Shown here in pieces: positions 51,701 to 59,684 of a DNA stretch of 64,000 bases (within the stretch, counting starts at the first letter, position 1; every line of letters begins with the position of its first letter). A program made the translations under genes and the position numbers. Under the pieces are notes generated by a model. The model saw nothing but the letters and a program-made list of their open reading frames with translations, did not search any database and had not been told where the DNA came from. The DNA is from Saprospiraceae bacterium (lineage in GTDB: Bacteria > Bacteroidota > Bacteroidia > Chitinophagales > Saprospiraceae): assembly GCA_016716335.1 (NCBI GenBank), contig JADJWN010000008.1:124001-188000 (forward strand), written 5' to 3'.

Positions 51701-53746
51701 GATACCTTTGTATTCTGTGATGGTTTTTAGGATTTCATCATTGTTATGTTTAAAATCAAGGAATCCTAATTGCTTTACCCTTTTGGAATGGCCTGTAAGT
51801 ACTTCCATAATCAGGTGTGATCCCATCCATGGCGTACCCAGCATCAGCACCTTTGAACCCTCTCTTTTGATGTAAGTTTTCCAAAAATTCTGATGCTCCA
51901 TCATCACGGATTTAACCACTTTGCCTCCCATTGAGTGAGCCAATAAAACTATTTTTCTGTTTGGATCTGCAGAAAATTTATCTATTTCTGTCATGAGTTT
52001 TATTGCGGAAGTGCTCAGCGAGTCCCGCCAGTCATAAGCAAAAGTGTGGACATCAAAGTCTGATTTCAGGTATTCGCAGAGTTTTTTGTAGTATCGGTCT
52101 ATAAGGCCGGAAGCCTGCACATTGTTGTTACCCAAATTTAACTGGTCGACCAAGGCTCCCTTAAATAGCTGACCTACGTTCAACCATATGTTGTTATTGT
52201 TGGCATCTATTGTCGAACCCATAATGCCGGGCAAAATGATGGCTACCGGTTTATTACCTTGCGCTTTTGAATTGTATGGTTTGTTGCCCAAAAGTTGAAG
52301 TGCAACACCTCTGTCAGTGGAATAGCGTGAGATAAATTCATATTTATATTTTATATTGGATACCGTAAATTCTCCATCGGGAATTGTACTGGTCAAAGCA
52401 TGAAATACAGCATGGGCAGTATGTGCATTGGCAAAATATCCGAAATGATGGGTTGAACTGTCCTTCGAAAGAAATTTGTAATAGCCGTTGGTTCTTCTAA
52501 CTCCCTGGTGCATGGATGAAGTGTTGACCACAAAGTCATTGGCTGTTTTGTAAAAAAGATTTGAAAGAATGACACCCAGAGTTTGTAATAAACTGCCTCC
52601 AACCTCACTGTCCCCTGAGATAATAAATGTGTGGGTGCTGATATTTCTTAACGGATAATTATTGAACTTCTGATATTCTGAGTCAGGTACCATTGCCCAA
52701 AGACCAGGCAGAATCTTTGGTTCTGATTTTTGGGCTACTACATTCAGAATAAGTTCCTTAATAATTTGATAAATAGGACTGTCATTTTTTCCGGTTAAAT
52801 ATCCTACACTGTTGAGTAAAGCATTAAGATAGTGGTCGATTTTTTTACTAAGTAAGGTAGTACCTGCAGCAGGACAAGCTACCCTTACCATTTTGGATAC
52901 AGTAATTTGCTTTTCTTTTGCCAGAGCATTCAACTTTTGACACAGTTCTTCGCTATTTTTATCTCCTGAGTTTTTGAGGATGTCTATTTCTTCCGGTGAG
53001 AAAGCATCATTGTCGGATTTATCACATCTGGCCAAGAGGTCAGCTATAAGCCCACCACGAGAATGACTGATGATATCAAGTCTTGCATTTTTCGGGAGAT
53101 TCTCCAGTACATCTCTGGCATTTTCCAGAGGAGATACGGAAAGGGTATAATGATCCAGAGCAATGACTTCATCATATTGAGTGAATAATTCATCCACGAG
53201 ATGGGCCGGTAATTTACCGAATGATCCTGTAGTACTGGAAATTGTACCGTGCAAAAACAAAAGATATTTTCCGTTATCTTTCAGGCTGGTTTCCGGAATT
53301 TCTGTGATTAGGTTTTTATTGACAATTTTAAGACCCGGTTTGGGCATGATTTTTTTATCGAAATGTTGACCCAGGTTTTCCGCTAAATATTTTGCAGCCT
53401 TTATTTTAAAAACATTCAGTGCTTTGGTCTTTACCTTATTGAAAATATTGCGTGTGCTGTCAGTAAATGTGATTTCACCCGGTAGTTCAAATATTTCAGG
53501 TGATTCCAACGATTTTTTTAAATGTCCACCGAAGATATCAGGTAATTCTGAAGCTTTCCCTATCCAATCTGTCCCATCTTCAAATATAACCTGGGCAATT
53601 TCATTTTCAGTGATAATAATTATTTCGGACTTCGATATGGCACGATTATTTTCTATTTCATATGTCCGGCATTCAAATCCGTCGCAGTTTTCTGAGTATA
53701 AACTTTCCTGTGAGCTTGTTTTGCAATTTATTTTTAATTTTTTCAT
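48797..53746 (-). CDS. Multidomain protein: two serine-hydrolase/lipase domains fused to a C-terminal CHAT protease
   Basis: 1,649 residues, no signal peptide or membrane helix, probably cytoplasmic. Order seen: an N-terminal beta-rich region (1-150); a first alpha/beta-hydrolase (LLFLHGT, nucleophile Ser229 in SHSRGG); a second, LCAT/lipase-like hydrolase (ILPGIMGS, Ser605 in LLAHSMGG); a region near 860-1000 (VGHFENDGI, KGALVVGLGSQDELT) resembling the N-terminal domain of M17 leucyl aminopeptidases; a linker; a CHAT caspase-like domain with the dyad His1291 (HIAAHG) and Cys1329 (VNCCYSG); and a C-terminal TPR-like helical region. It suggests a protease that may control, or be controlled by, esterase activities in one chain. 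The four-helix membrane protein and patatin-like gene lie directly upstream, the first 60 bp away. I know of no characterised protein with this combination. Confidence 0.88.
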   Translation of the reverse strand: MKKLKINCKTSSQESLYSENCDGFECRTYEIENNRAISKSEIIIITENEIAQVIFEDGTDWIGKASELPDIFGGHLKKSLESPEIFELPGEITFTDSTRNIFNKVKTKALNVFKIKAAKYLAENLGQHFDKKIMPKPGLKIVNKNLITEIPETSLKDNGKYLLFLHGTISSTTGSFGKLPAHLVDELFTQYDEVIALDHYTLSVSPLENARDVLENLPKNARLDIISHSRGGLIADLLARCDKSDNDAFSPEEIDILKNSGDKNSEELCQKLNALAKEKQITVSKMVRVACPAAGTTLLSKKIDHYLNALLNSVGYLTGKNDSPIYQIIKELILNVVAQKSEPKILPGLWAMVPDSEYQKFNNYPLRNISTHTFIISGDSEVGGSLLQTLGVILSNLFYKTANDFVVNTSSMHQGVRRTNGYYKFLSKDSSTHHFGYFANAHTAHAVFHALTSTIPDGEFTVSNIKYKYEFISRYSTDRGVALQLLGNKPYNSKAQGNKPVAIILPGIMGSTIDANNNNIWLNVGQLFKGALVDQLNLGNNNVQASGLIDRYYKKLCEYLKSDFDVHTFAYDWRDSLSTSAIKLMTEIDKFSADPNRKIVLLAHSMGGKVVKSVMMEHQNFWKTYIKREGSKVLMLGTPWMGSHLIMEVLTGHSKRVKQLGFLDFKHNNDEILKTITEYKGIWQLLPVNDQDFEAMSFWNKFSKTDANIKHILSSPNLLEHFKEYKKNQLEFEGKTTSSDFHNIFYIAGSDKTVCAYTIENNNKLRYLTTKAGDGSVTYELGIPKSIPASNIYSCKVTHGMLAAEPKIFDAINDILKNGQTSRLRPGMPDLRSMEALEPMDDNCIFSTDEIEAMDIILGCESLSYEKEIQEIPEINVHVLNADLKYAYYPVMVGHFENDGIMSAEKALDGYLGNKLSDRHRLGFYPGKIGESEIPFQRDSIPKGALVVGLGSQDELTQYRLALSIEKAIIRYAFFFRDNYTMTDIKQQSIGISSMLIGSNYAGLPLMDSIRSIIQGVTNANKKLLGMNNGLLIIREIQFVDFWEDMAQGTQKLLYKLRDNAPELALHVKPLKEDHGKKRRLSLQDNASWWHTFTTTSIWSKDIDKKEVQGLAFSSSGNRARIEQDDISGDLRMVEFLNNKFAHHSRWDAKLAKTLFELLIPNDFKGIIRNQAKILWKLDDYSAQFPWEMFHDSMYGEEPTFINASLIRQLHTADYRINPALVGRRTALVIGNPDYQNTYSQLPGAEIEARLVSNKLKQQNYWVNESIFMPAQDIVTKMYSEEYKIVHIAAHGIHTPDKTGIVIGPDILLTPAMLNQLSVIPELVFVNCCYSGNTANFEDQLIKGRNKLAANVGIQLIQIGVKAVVVCGWAVDDKAAEVFARKFYDKMLEGSEFGAAVQLARKACYQSDPGSNTWGAYQCYGDPFYRLEFKNGWTTDNVEYIYSAEAENELRNMLSALQGKKEKREMFVQKLNLLVERIYKNNAGSPEITELIAHIQASLGNYAEAVKLMHELLFHEKADFKVSTLEQYCSLRGKLFLEMFDNNIKLPNGALEKLIRDIELIQNVGPTAERYALKGSAEKRLIILDPAKNVDHAKNMSQAFHESFELMKNMPAEKYMYPLSNYLIAVWYINKNENKEPTIPKFVNKYINN

Positions 53747-53806
53747 GATGGAGTATTGATTTACGAAGTTGCGGTAAGGATGGTTATTTGTAGTTGGGAA
53801 TTATTA

Positions 53807-54367
53807 TTAATATTCTTCACTTGTATTTTTAGCAGAAAAATTTCTGGTCTTAATATATGTTATTATAGAAAGAAAAACACCCACTAAAATTATAATAAAT
53901 TTGCTAATTACTAAAGCTTTAAATAATGCAATCTCACCAGCCTTGCCGGCAATGATCCACTCTTCCAATTGCCTGTTTTCAAAAAAGTCAAAAGCCCACG
54001 CTAATAACTGTAGTAATCCAAATATTAAAAGAATTTTAGCCAATATATTTTTAGATTCTCCCTGATTCACACTTATATATCTGCTTCTCATTCTTAAACA
54101 CCATACCATTACAAAAGGAAAAATGACAGACATGAACACATAATCAATGTGCAGCTGCTGGATTACAAATTCCTTGCGTTCAATGTCTGATGTCCAAAAT
54201 TTAATGAGAGAATCCAAAGCTTCTTTGCTACAAGGCAATTCAAATTTCATAATATTGAAGTACTCCCTGCGGTCAGGTATGGATTTATTCATTTGCCATA
54301 TTTGATAAGTTGTAATACTGGCCGTGAGCAGGGTAATTGCGAGAAGAAAATATTGGAGTGATTTCAT
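53807..54367 (-). CDS. Four-helix membrane protein of unknown function, translationally coupled to the patatin gene
   Basis: 186 residues. Helices: residues 5-24, DYVFMSVIFPFVMVWCL, ILAKILLIFGLLQLLAWAF and ALVISKFIIILVGVFLSIITYI, with a ~45-residue extracytoplasmic loop after the first. The ATG overlaps the stop of the patatin-like gene (ATGA at 54367-54364), so translation is coupled. It precedes the CHAT fusion gene by 60 bp. No family is recognised; position suggests a membrane partner of the lipase or CHAT protein. Confidence 0.78.
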   Translation of the reverse strand: MKSLQYFLLAITLLTASITTYQIWQMNKSIPDRREYFNIMKFELPCSKEALDSLIKFWTSDIERKEFVIQQLHIDYVFMSVIFPFVMVWCLRMRSRYISVNQGESKNILAKILLIFGLLQLLAWAFDFFENRQLEEWIIAGKAGEIALFKALVISKFIIILVGVFLSIITYIKTRNFSAKNTSEEY

Positions 54368-55687
54368 GGGTCCCTTATTTCAAAAATTTTTTTTCTATCT
54401 TCTTTATATTCTGACCAGTTAAATTTGTGTAAAAATTCAATGGCAGCACGTGCACCTAATGCAAATAATTCAATTTTTTCATTTTCATCCATACTGAAAT
54501 TCAAACTGTTAAATCCAGATGTGTCCACAACTTTTACACAATGTTTTTCGTAAAAGGTGTTTTTTTTCAAAAATTCTTTGTCTCCATAAGATTTAATGGT
54601 TTCGATCAGATCAGCAACATATTTAACAAAAGTGAACGAATTTTCCTTTACAATCAAAGAGTCCAGTTTTACACCAAATACCGGTAATCGGGGTGACTTA
54701 ACTTTTGGATTGTGAAAGATATTGATTGGAAAATTAGACAATGCACCTCCATCTACAAAATAAATATCCCTTTCATTGTGCTTGTGTATAACTGGTGAAA
54801 AGAAAAACGGGATACTCATACTACACCTTACGAAGTCAGCTACATTAGAGCTGTCATTCCATCCATAGTCTGATGCCTGTAGTGGTAAATTAACTTTCTT
54901 TTTATCAGTCAGGTTAGTTGTTATCATGTTAATGTCGGAAGTAGAAAAAGGAACTTCTTTTTTTGCATCATTTGGATATTTCAAGTTTAAGTTTTCCGCA
55001 TTCAAATAAGCTTTTTTTTTTCAATTTTTCTAATGTCTCTGCATTATTGCGAGTTAAAATATTATGCATCCATTTTCTGAAATCATTGCCGGGATTTATA
55101 CCCCAATGCAGTTTTTTAAATAAGAACCAAATGCTTAATAAAATTAATGTCAAAACCAAAGATACAACCAACAGAAAGTAAACAAATTTTGCATAAATGG
55201 GAGTATGATAGATACTGAGAAATATCAGATTTATGACTGTAAGCATAAATATACCCATCATAAAAATGACCAAATTCAGCATGTATCCTGAATTTGAAGC
55301 TGATTTCTTAAGTACATCAGGTAACCATTTTGGTCCATCCACAAATTCGACAAAGTTTTTTTCAGCTATATAACCGAGTATTTTTTCACTCTTTATATCT
55401 GATTTATTGTCAATTGCCGCTAGCAATATGGCATTGATAGCTCCGGCACTTGTTCCGGCTAATTTCCAGAATCTTATTCCCGCTGTTTCGAGTATATAGG
55501 TATATCCTACATGTGCGAGTCCAAGAACCGATCCGCCTTCCTGCACCAGATTTACATACTGATTGCCTTCGCTGTCAGTGGTGTCACTAAATACTTCCTT
55601 GCTTTCTTTGATAGCCTTTGCTTCCTGAATTTGTACTTCAATTTTATCAAGATATTTTTTGATTTTTGTGCTTATTTCATTCTCCAT
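54364..55687 (-). CDS. Patatin-like phospholipase with an internal transmembrane hairpin (one frame break in A10)
   Basis: Frames 55687-54968 and 55005-54364 join into ~440 residues if the A10 run (T10 on plus, 55012-55021) is A9, giving KKKAYLNAENLNLKYPN. The oxyanion motif is EGGSVLGLAHVG, the nucleophile is Ser80 in AGTSAG, and the catalytic Asp is in VDGGALSNFP in the second half. Between them lies an unusual pair of transmembrane helices (NLVIFMMGIFMLTVINLIFL and FVYFLLVVSLVLTLILLSIWFLF), so the enzyme is probably membrane-anchored. Patatins cleave phospholipid acyl chains. The long A run could also support transcriptional slippage. It is coupled to the four-helix protein downstream. Confidence 0.85.
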
Positions 55688-55734
55688 GGTCAGAAATTTT
55701 ATATATAATGTTATTTATTTAATATTGTAACCTG

Positions 55735-56445
55735 CTATTTTTCAATTTTCATATAATCCTCAGGCCATTTTTTAACAGATCTGCTTACTACTCCGCTTCT
55801 GGTTGCAGGATCAGACACAGTAACAGGAAACACATCTTCTTCGTCAAATAGGGTATAGCTGAATCTGTCAGGAAAGCTCCTGAGTGCTTTTTGTATTATA
55901 TCCATAATACTTATATGGCTGGAATTGTATTGCCTGACCTGACATCATGCTGAGTACTCCCCTACAAAAGCTGCAAAACTTGTGTTTGATCGATGCATAT
56001 TGAGACCCTGAACGTCGCGAAAAAACTGTCCATTGCCATCTAATTTGCGATCTATCTGTCCATTGAGTATATCATCTCGCCAGCCTTTGAAATCCTTGTA
56101 TCCGGGCCTTTGAACAAGCGCAGAATATTTTGATTTACCGTGCAGTCCTGTCTGCCAGCAACTTATGTATTGTCCGGGTGCAAGAATAAATGTGCCTTTG
56201 GGATTACCTAATCTGTTCAACAGATAAAATTTGCCGGGATCTACTGTAGCTTTATGGATTAATATTATCTCCTGACCATTTTCGTCCGAATAACTTACTC
56301 CAAGCAAATCGTCAAAATGGTCGATCTCTCCAAATTGTTTTCTGATTCCCCAGAGATTTAGATTGTATGGAATACTTCCGTTAAAATAGGTGTAACCTTT
56401 ACGTTGGTAAGCATCTTTAATTTGTTGAAGTGTGGGTTTATTCAT
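55735..56445 (-). pseudogene. L,D-transpeptidase-like/phage-type protein interrupted by one in-frame TGA
   Basis: A single frame of 237 codons runs from ATG 56445 to TAG 55735, interrupted only by TGA at 55947-55945. The reading is ...NMHRSN(T)...VGEYSA-stop-CQVRQYNSSH...; families I recall with this sequence read SAGCQV, so the stop replaces the Gly. His, 13 residues, then S-A-G-C matches the spacing of the YkuD catalytic motif, so the stop sits right before the putative nucleophile Cys. A GGA-to-TGA change would suffice. The downstream 56 codons (MDIIQKALRSFPDRFSYTLF) also start with ATG and could be mistaken for a separate gene. It may be a sequencing error, a nonsense mutation or recoding. 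Confidence 0.7.
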
Positions 56446-56463
56446 ATGATTATGTTTTAAAAG

Positions 56464-57540
56464 TTATTGAGTAATGATATTTCCAAGATAGTTTTCTTCA
56501 AGAATTGTTTTTTCTATTCTACCAGTACTTTTATCTCTGCCCCACTTTATAAGACGCAACATCCCTTTATCAATTTCAATTCCGGTAATGTCTCCATCTT
56601 TGTATATGCAACAACCGGTATTGTAAATCAGAGGTAATGGTTTTGGTGCCCGGCATACTCCATGTTCTTTCATCTTTTCTCGGATTATTTGCACATATTG
56701 GTTGATTTCATTTACGATATCTGAGGCATCATATTTGACAGGATTATTTCTTACTTCCTGAATGTTTACATTGTACTTTGCCGCTTTATCCACCAAATCA
56801 TGAACTGATGCCCTCAGTTTGATTTCATAATTATCCACCACCGTTTTGCCTCCCCAAAGAGGACGATGTGTATGTGCAAATATCAATAAAGTGTTTTGCT
56901 GTTTACTTACCCAGGAATAAAAATCATTTTCATCCTTTTCAATATCGCAGTAACTGTCATAATAAACCGTCCGGTTTTTCTTCCTTACATCATTAATCCA
57001 CCATCTGTAAATTGGCAGAAAAATATATTCAAAAAGGTCGGTCTTAATTGGTGCATAACTCTGATGTCCATGCACCATAAGTATATTTGGGAATCCTCCA
57101 TATTGCAACAAAATACCTTCATATACCACCAATCCCGGAAAATGAGGGTGCAGATATTTCTTGACAAAACCCTGGTTTTCAAAAGGAGAATCGTGATTGC
57201 CAAATACCCTTAGATATTGATTTTTATTGTGAAACTTACTTTCAAGGTGAAGACTTTCTATTTGGGTGTCTAATACTTTTTTGATATCCCAGTTTTCTTT
57301 GAGTTCATCAATATCTCCCAGATGTATTAATGTAAAATTTTCCTTAAGATACTCTTCTAATGCCGTGTGATAACTTAATTTATTGTATTCAGAAAAATCA
57401 TCTACCGTATCCTTCAGGCCACGGTGTATATCGGAAAATATAATAAATTTATGATCATGTCCAATATTAAGCCTCAGTAATTTTGGATTTGTGGGATCCC
57501 CCATGAGTTTATCCATATTTTTATGCAATCTCCCTGACAT
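56464..57540 (-). CDS. Calcineurin-like metallophosphoesterase
   Basis: 358 residues from the ATG at 57540; an upstream in-frame ATG would overlap the GMC gene and add a non-conserved leader. All metallophosphoesterase blocks are present: FSDIHRG, HLGDIDE, GNHDSP, VHGHQ and FAHTHRP. The dimetal site is thus complete. No signal peptide, so cytoplasmic. Substrate unknown. It starts 11 bp after the GMC oxidoreductase stop, implying cotranscription. Together with the following motif-broken protein it forms the middle of the accessory region. Confidence 0.9.
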   Translation of the reverse strand: MSGRLHKNMDKLMGDPTNPKLLRLNIGHDHKFIIFSDIHRGLKDTVDDFSEYNKLSYHTALEEYLKENFTLIHLGDIDELKENWDIKKVLDTQIESLHLESKFHNKNQYLRVFGNHDSPFENQGFVKKYLHPHFPGLVVYEGILLQYGGFPNILMVHGHQSYAPIKTDLFEYIFLPIYRWWINDVRKKNRTVYYDSYCDIEKDENDFYSWVSKQQNTLLIFAHTHRPLWGGKTVVDNYEIKLRASVHDLVDKAAKYNVNIQEVRNNPVKYDASDIVNEINQYVQIIREKMKEHGVCRAPKPLPLIYNTGCCIYKDGDITGIEIDKGMLRLIKWGRDKSTGRIEKTILEENYLGNIITQ

Positions 57541-57551
57541 GATTGTTGGTT

Positions 57552-58995
57552 TTAAAGTGTTACAAATTTTGATGCATATTTTGCCATTGCCATAGCAGTT
57601 GCCTGACAATTTGCTTTGATATTGGTTGGCCACACGCTGGTATCTGCGATGAAAAGATTTTTCATACCGTGTACTTCAAAATTGCAGCCTACTACTCCTT
57701 TGGATTTATTTTCATTCATTCTGTTACCTCCCTGTGGATGTGCCGATCCCCACATGATATCATCATTTTTTTGTATCCATTCGTGAATTTTGGGAATATC
57801 TCCAAATTCCCTGACTTCAAGTTTTTTAAACGAAGATGGAAGTACTCTCAAAGCACCACCCAAAAGAAATATAGCGCTAAGAGTCTGGATACCTCTTTTT
57901 AAGGAGAGTAACTCTGCTGATGAAAAACTAAAATTTATCTGTGGTCTTTTCTTCTTATCCAGCCTGATATTTCCACTGGGTGCTGAGGCTACCATCACTC
58001 CAGCCTGCATCATGTATGGATAACGAAGCATAATTTCATGATGGTCTTTGTACCATGCACCTACTGTGAGCGAAAATATTCCTGGAGGAGAATGAAAGTT
58101 TCAATAAGGTATTCTTTGCTGGCATGTGCTATGCAATTTAGCCCTATTCCATCATAGGAATCTAGAGGTTCAGGATATTCAGCATTTACAAAAATGCCTC
58201 CTAACAGATGAAATCCTTTGCCCGCCTGCCCATTGGGATTGATACCGCTTTGTAAAAGAACATCTGTTGAACCGATTGCACCTGCGCATACCACCACCTT
58301 ATCTGCTCTTACCAAATATGGTTTATTGTCCCGAATAAAAGACACACCATTGGCTATGCCATCTTTTTTTGTTATTACTACATGCTGCACTTGATCTGCT
58401 ATATGGGCACCTTTAGCTTCAGCCCATGGGATAAATGTGATGAGCATACTGGTCTTACGATTATAGCGGCATCCATAGTTGCACCAGCCACAACCAAGAC
58501 ATTCCTTTCTGTTATGGCTAAGATACTCGGCAGGTATGTTCATTTTTTTACATGCAGTGAGGAATATTTCTGCGGTTTTATTGGTTTCATGAGGTAAAAT
58601 GGGAGATACATTTAATTTTTTTTCTATAAATTCATAATTGTCAATGAGCTCCTGCTCAGGTATATGAGCACCGGCCTTAGCCCAAACGGGTAGTACTTCC
58701 TTGAGGTTGGCACGCAGCCAGATTGCATTATTGATGACAGTGCTGCCTCCTACACATTGTCCTTGTGCAATATTTACATCGTTGTCTTTAGTAGATTGTA
58801 AACCGCACATCTTATAAAGTTTTGCATACATCTTCATCTCATCATGCTGGAAATCCTTATCCGGATTGCTGAATCTCTTTCCACGTTCAGCACCAATACT
58901 TTTCAACCCCGGCTCGAAAGTTCATATGCCATAACTGCGCCTGATGCACCGGATCCAATGACTACTGCGTCATACTTGTTTTGGATTGTTGACAT
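57552..58995 (-). pseudogene. GMC-family FAD oxidoreductase (cholesterol-oxidase-like), three sequence breaks
   Basis: Three segments belong to one ~480-residue enzyme starting at ATG 58995: the FAD-binding Rossmann motif VVIGSGASGAVMAYE, then a central part (GGSTVINNAIWLR; a Cys-rich CLGCGWCNYGCRYNRK) and the GMC C-terminal domain with the active-site HPQGGNRM and SVWPTN. Breaks: near 58905-58920 a TGA replaces a likely Trp codon and one base is missing (expected WKVLVLERGKRF), and near 58087 one C is missing (restoring LLPGIFSLTVGAWYK). Three lesions make true inactivation possible, but the reading frames are otherwise well preserved. It oxidises an alcohol, sterol or sugar substrate. The small partner gene lies 43 bp upstream. 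Confidence 0.82.
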
Positions 58996-59038
58996 TTTAC
59001 TTAAGATTTGTCTTCATGAATCAATAATTGCTGATTGA

Positions 59039-59460
59039 CTACAGTAAATCGTGGTCTGTCATTACATGCACAAAACCAACTTCCTTCATAGCTTCAGGAC
59101 TGCCTATCAATAACCTATACAGTACATCACTTTAAGTGCTTTTGATAGGTCTCTGAATTGAGAATGCAGTAAGCCTTTACTATCTATTACTTTCTTTAAC
59201 ACCTTTCTTCTGTCATTTAGGTCCAGTTTGCTGAAATTGGCAAAAACACCTGTGAATCTGGGTACAGCCACTTCCAGCAGTCTAAAAATTTCGGAAACCT
59301 TATCCAATGCCGGCGAATTTGATTCATATAGCATGGCATCTATCCTCAAAGCAGCATCTTTTGGTGATATGGCAGGTGGACCATCAGTCTCGATGAGTAC
59401 TTCAAGTGCTTTTACCAAGGTCGTAAATTCAGCATCATTGAAAAATTTTAAACTGCTCAT
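59039..59460 (-). CDS. Small GMC-associated protein, possibly gluconate-2-dehydrogenase subunit 3-like (probable C-terminal frame break)
   Basis: The open frame from ATG 59460 stops at 59107 (117 residues). Adding one base near 59120-59128 would extend it by about 23 residues (YRLLIGSPEAMKEVGFVHVM...) to TAG 59039, a sequence that reads like a natural ending. The protein is helical (FFNDAEFTTLVKALEVLIETDG, PAISPKDAALRID). Position directly before a GMC oxidoreductase and size fit the small maturation/export subunit of gluconate-2-dehydrogenase-type enzymes, but no Tat signal is present. Family assignment is tentative. Confidence 0.6.
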
Positions 59461-59610
59461 AGCTTTATTATTTGTTCTACATTAATTTATTCGGCAATCT
59501 AAGATATTATCATCACAAAATAAAAATTTTCGGATAATTTGATTTTAGGTGGACAGTTACTATGGATTGATGATTTTGTCATTTTAATTGGTATTGGTAA
59601 TTAAAAATTT

Positions 59611-59643
59611 TAAAAATCCAAAAACCTTTAGTAAGGATTTTTA
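59611..59643 (-). terminator. Possible terminator hairpin after the ALO-type oxidase gene
   Basis: TAAAAATCC (59611-59619) pairs with GGATTTTTA (59635-59643), a nine-base stem with a 15-base loop, 42 bases beyond the oxidase stop on the minus strand, followed by an A/T-rich stretch. If active it would separate the oxidase transcript from the GMC genes. Confidence 0.35.
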
Positions 59644-59684
59644 GAGGCTACAAAGCTTTATGATTAAGATTGAAACTTTTTTAT

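Noticed and set aside
55735..55905. Separate 56-residue gene starting at ATG 55905
   Set aside because: It is in the same frame as the upstream gene and continues its sequence after a single TGA; treated as the C-terminal part of that gene.
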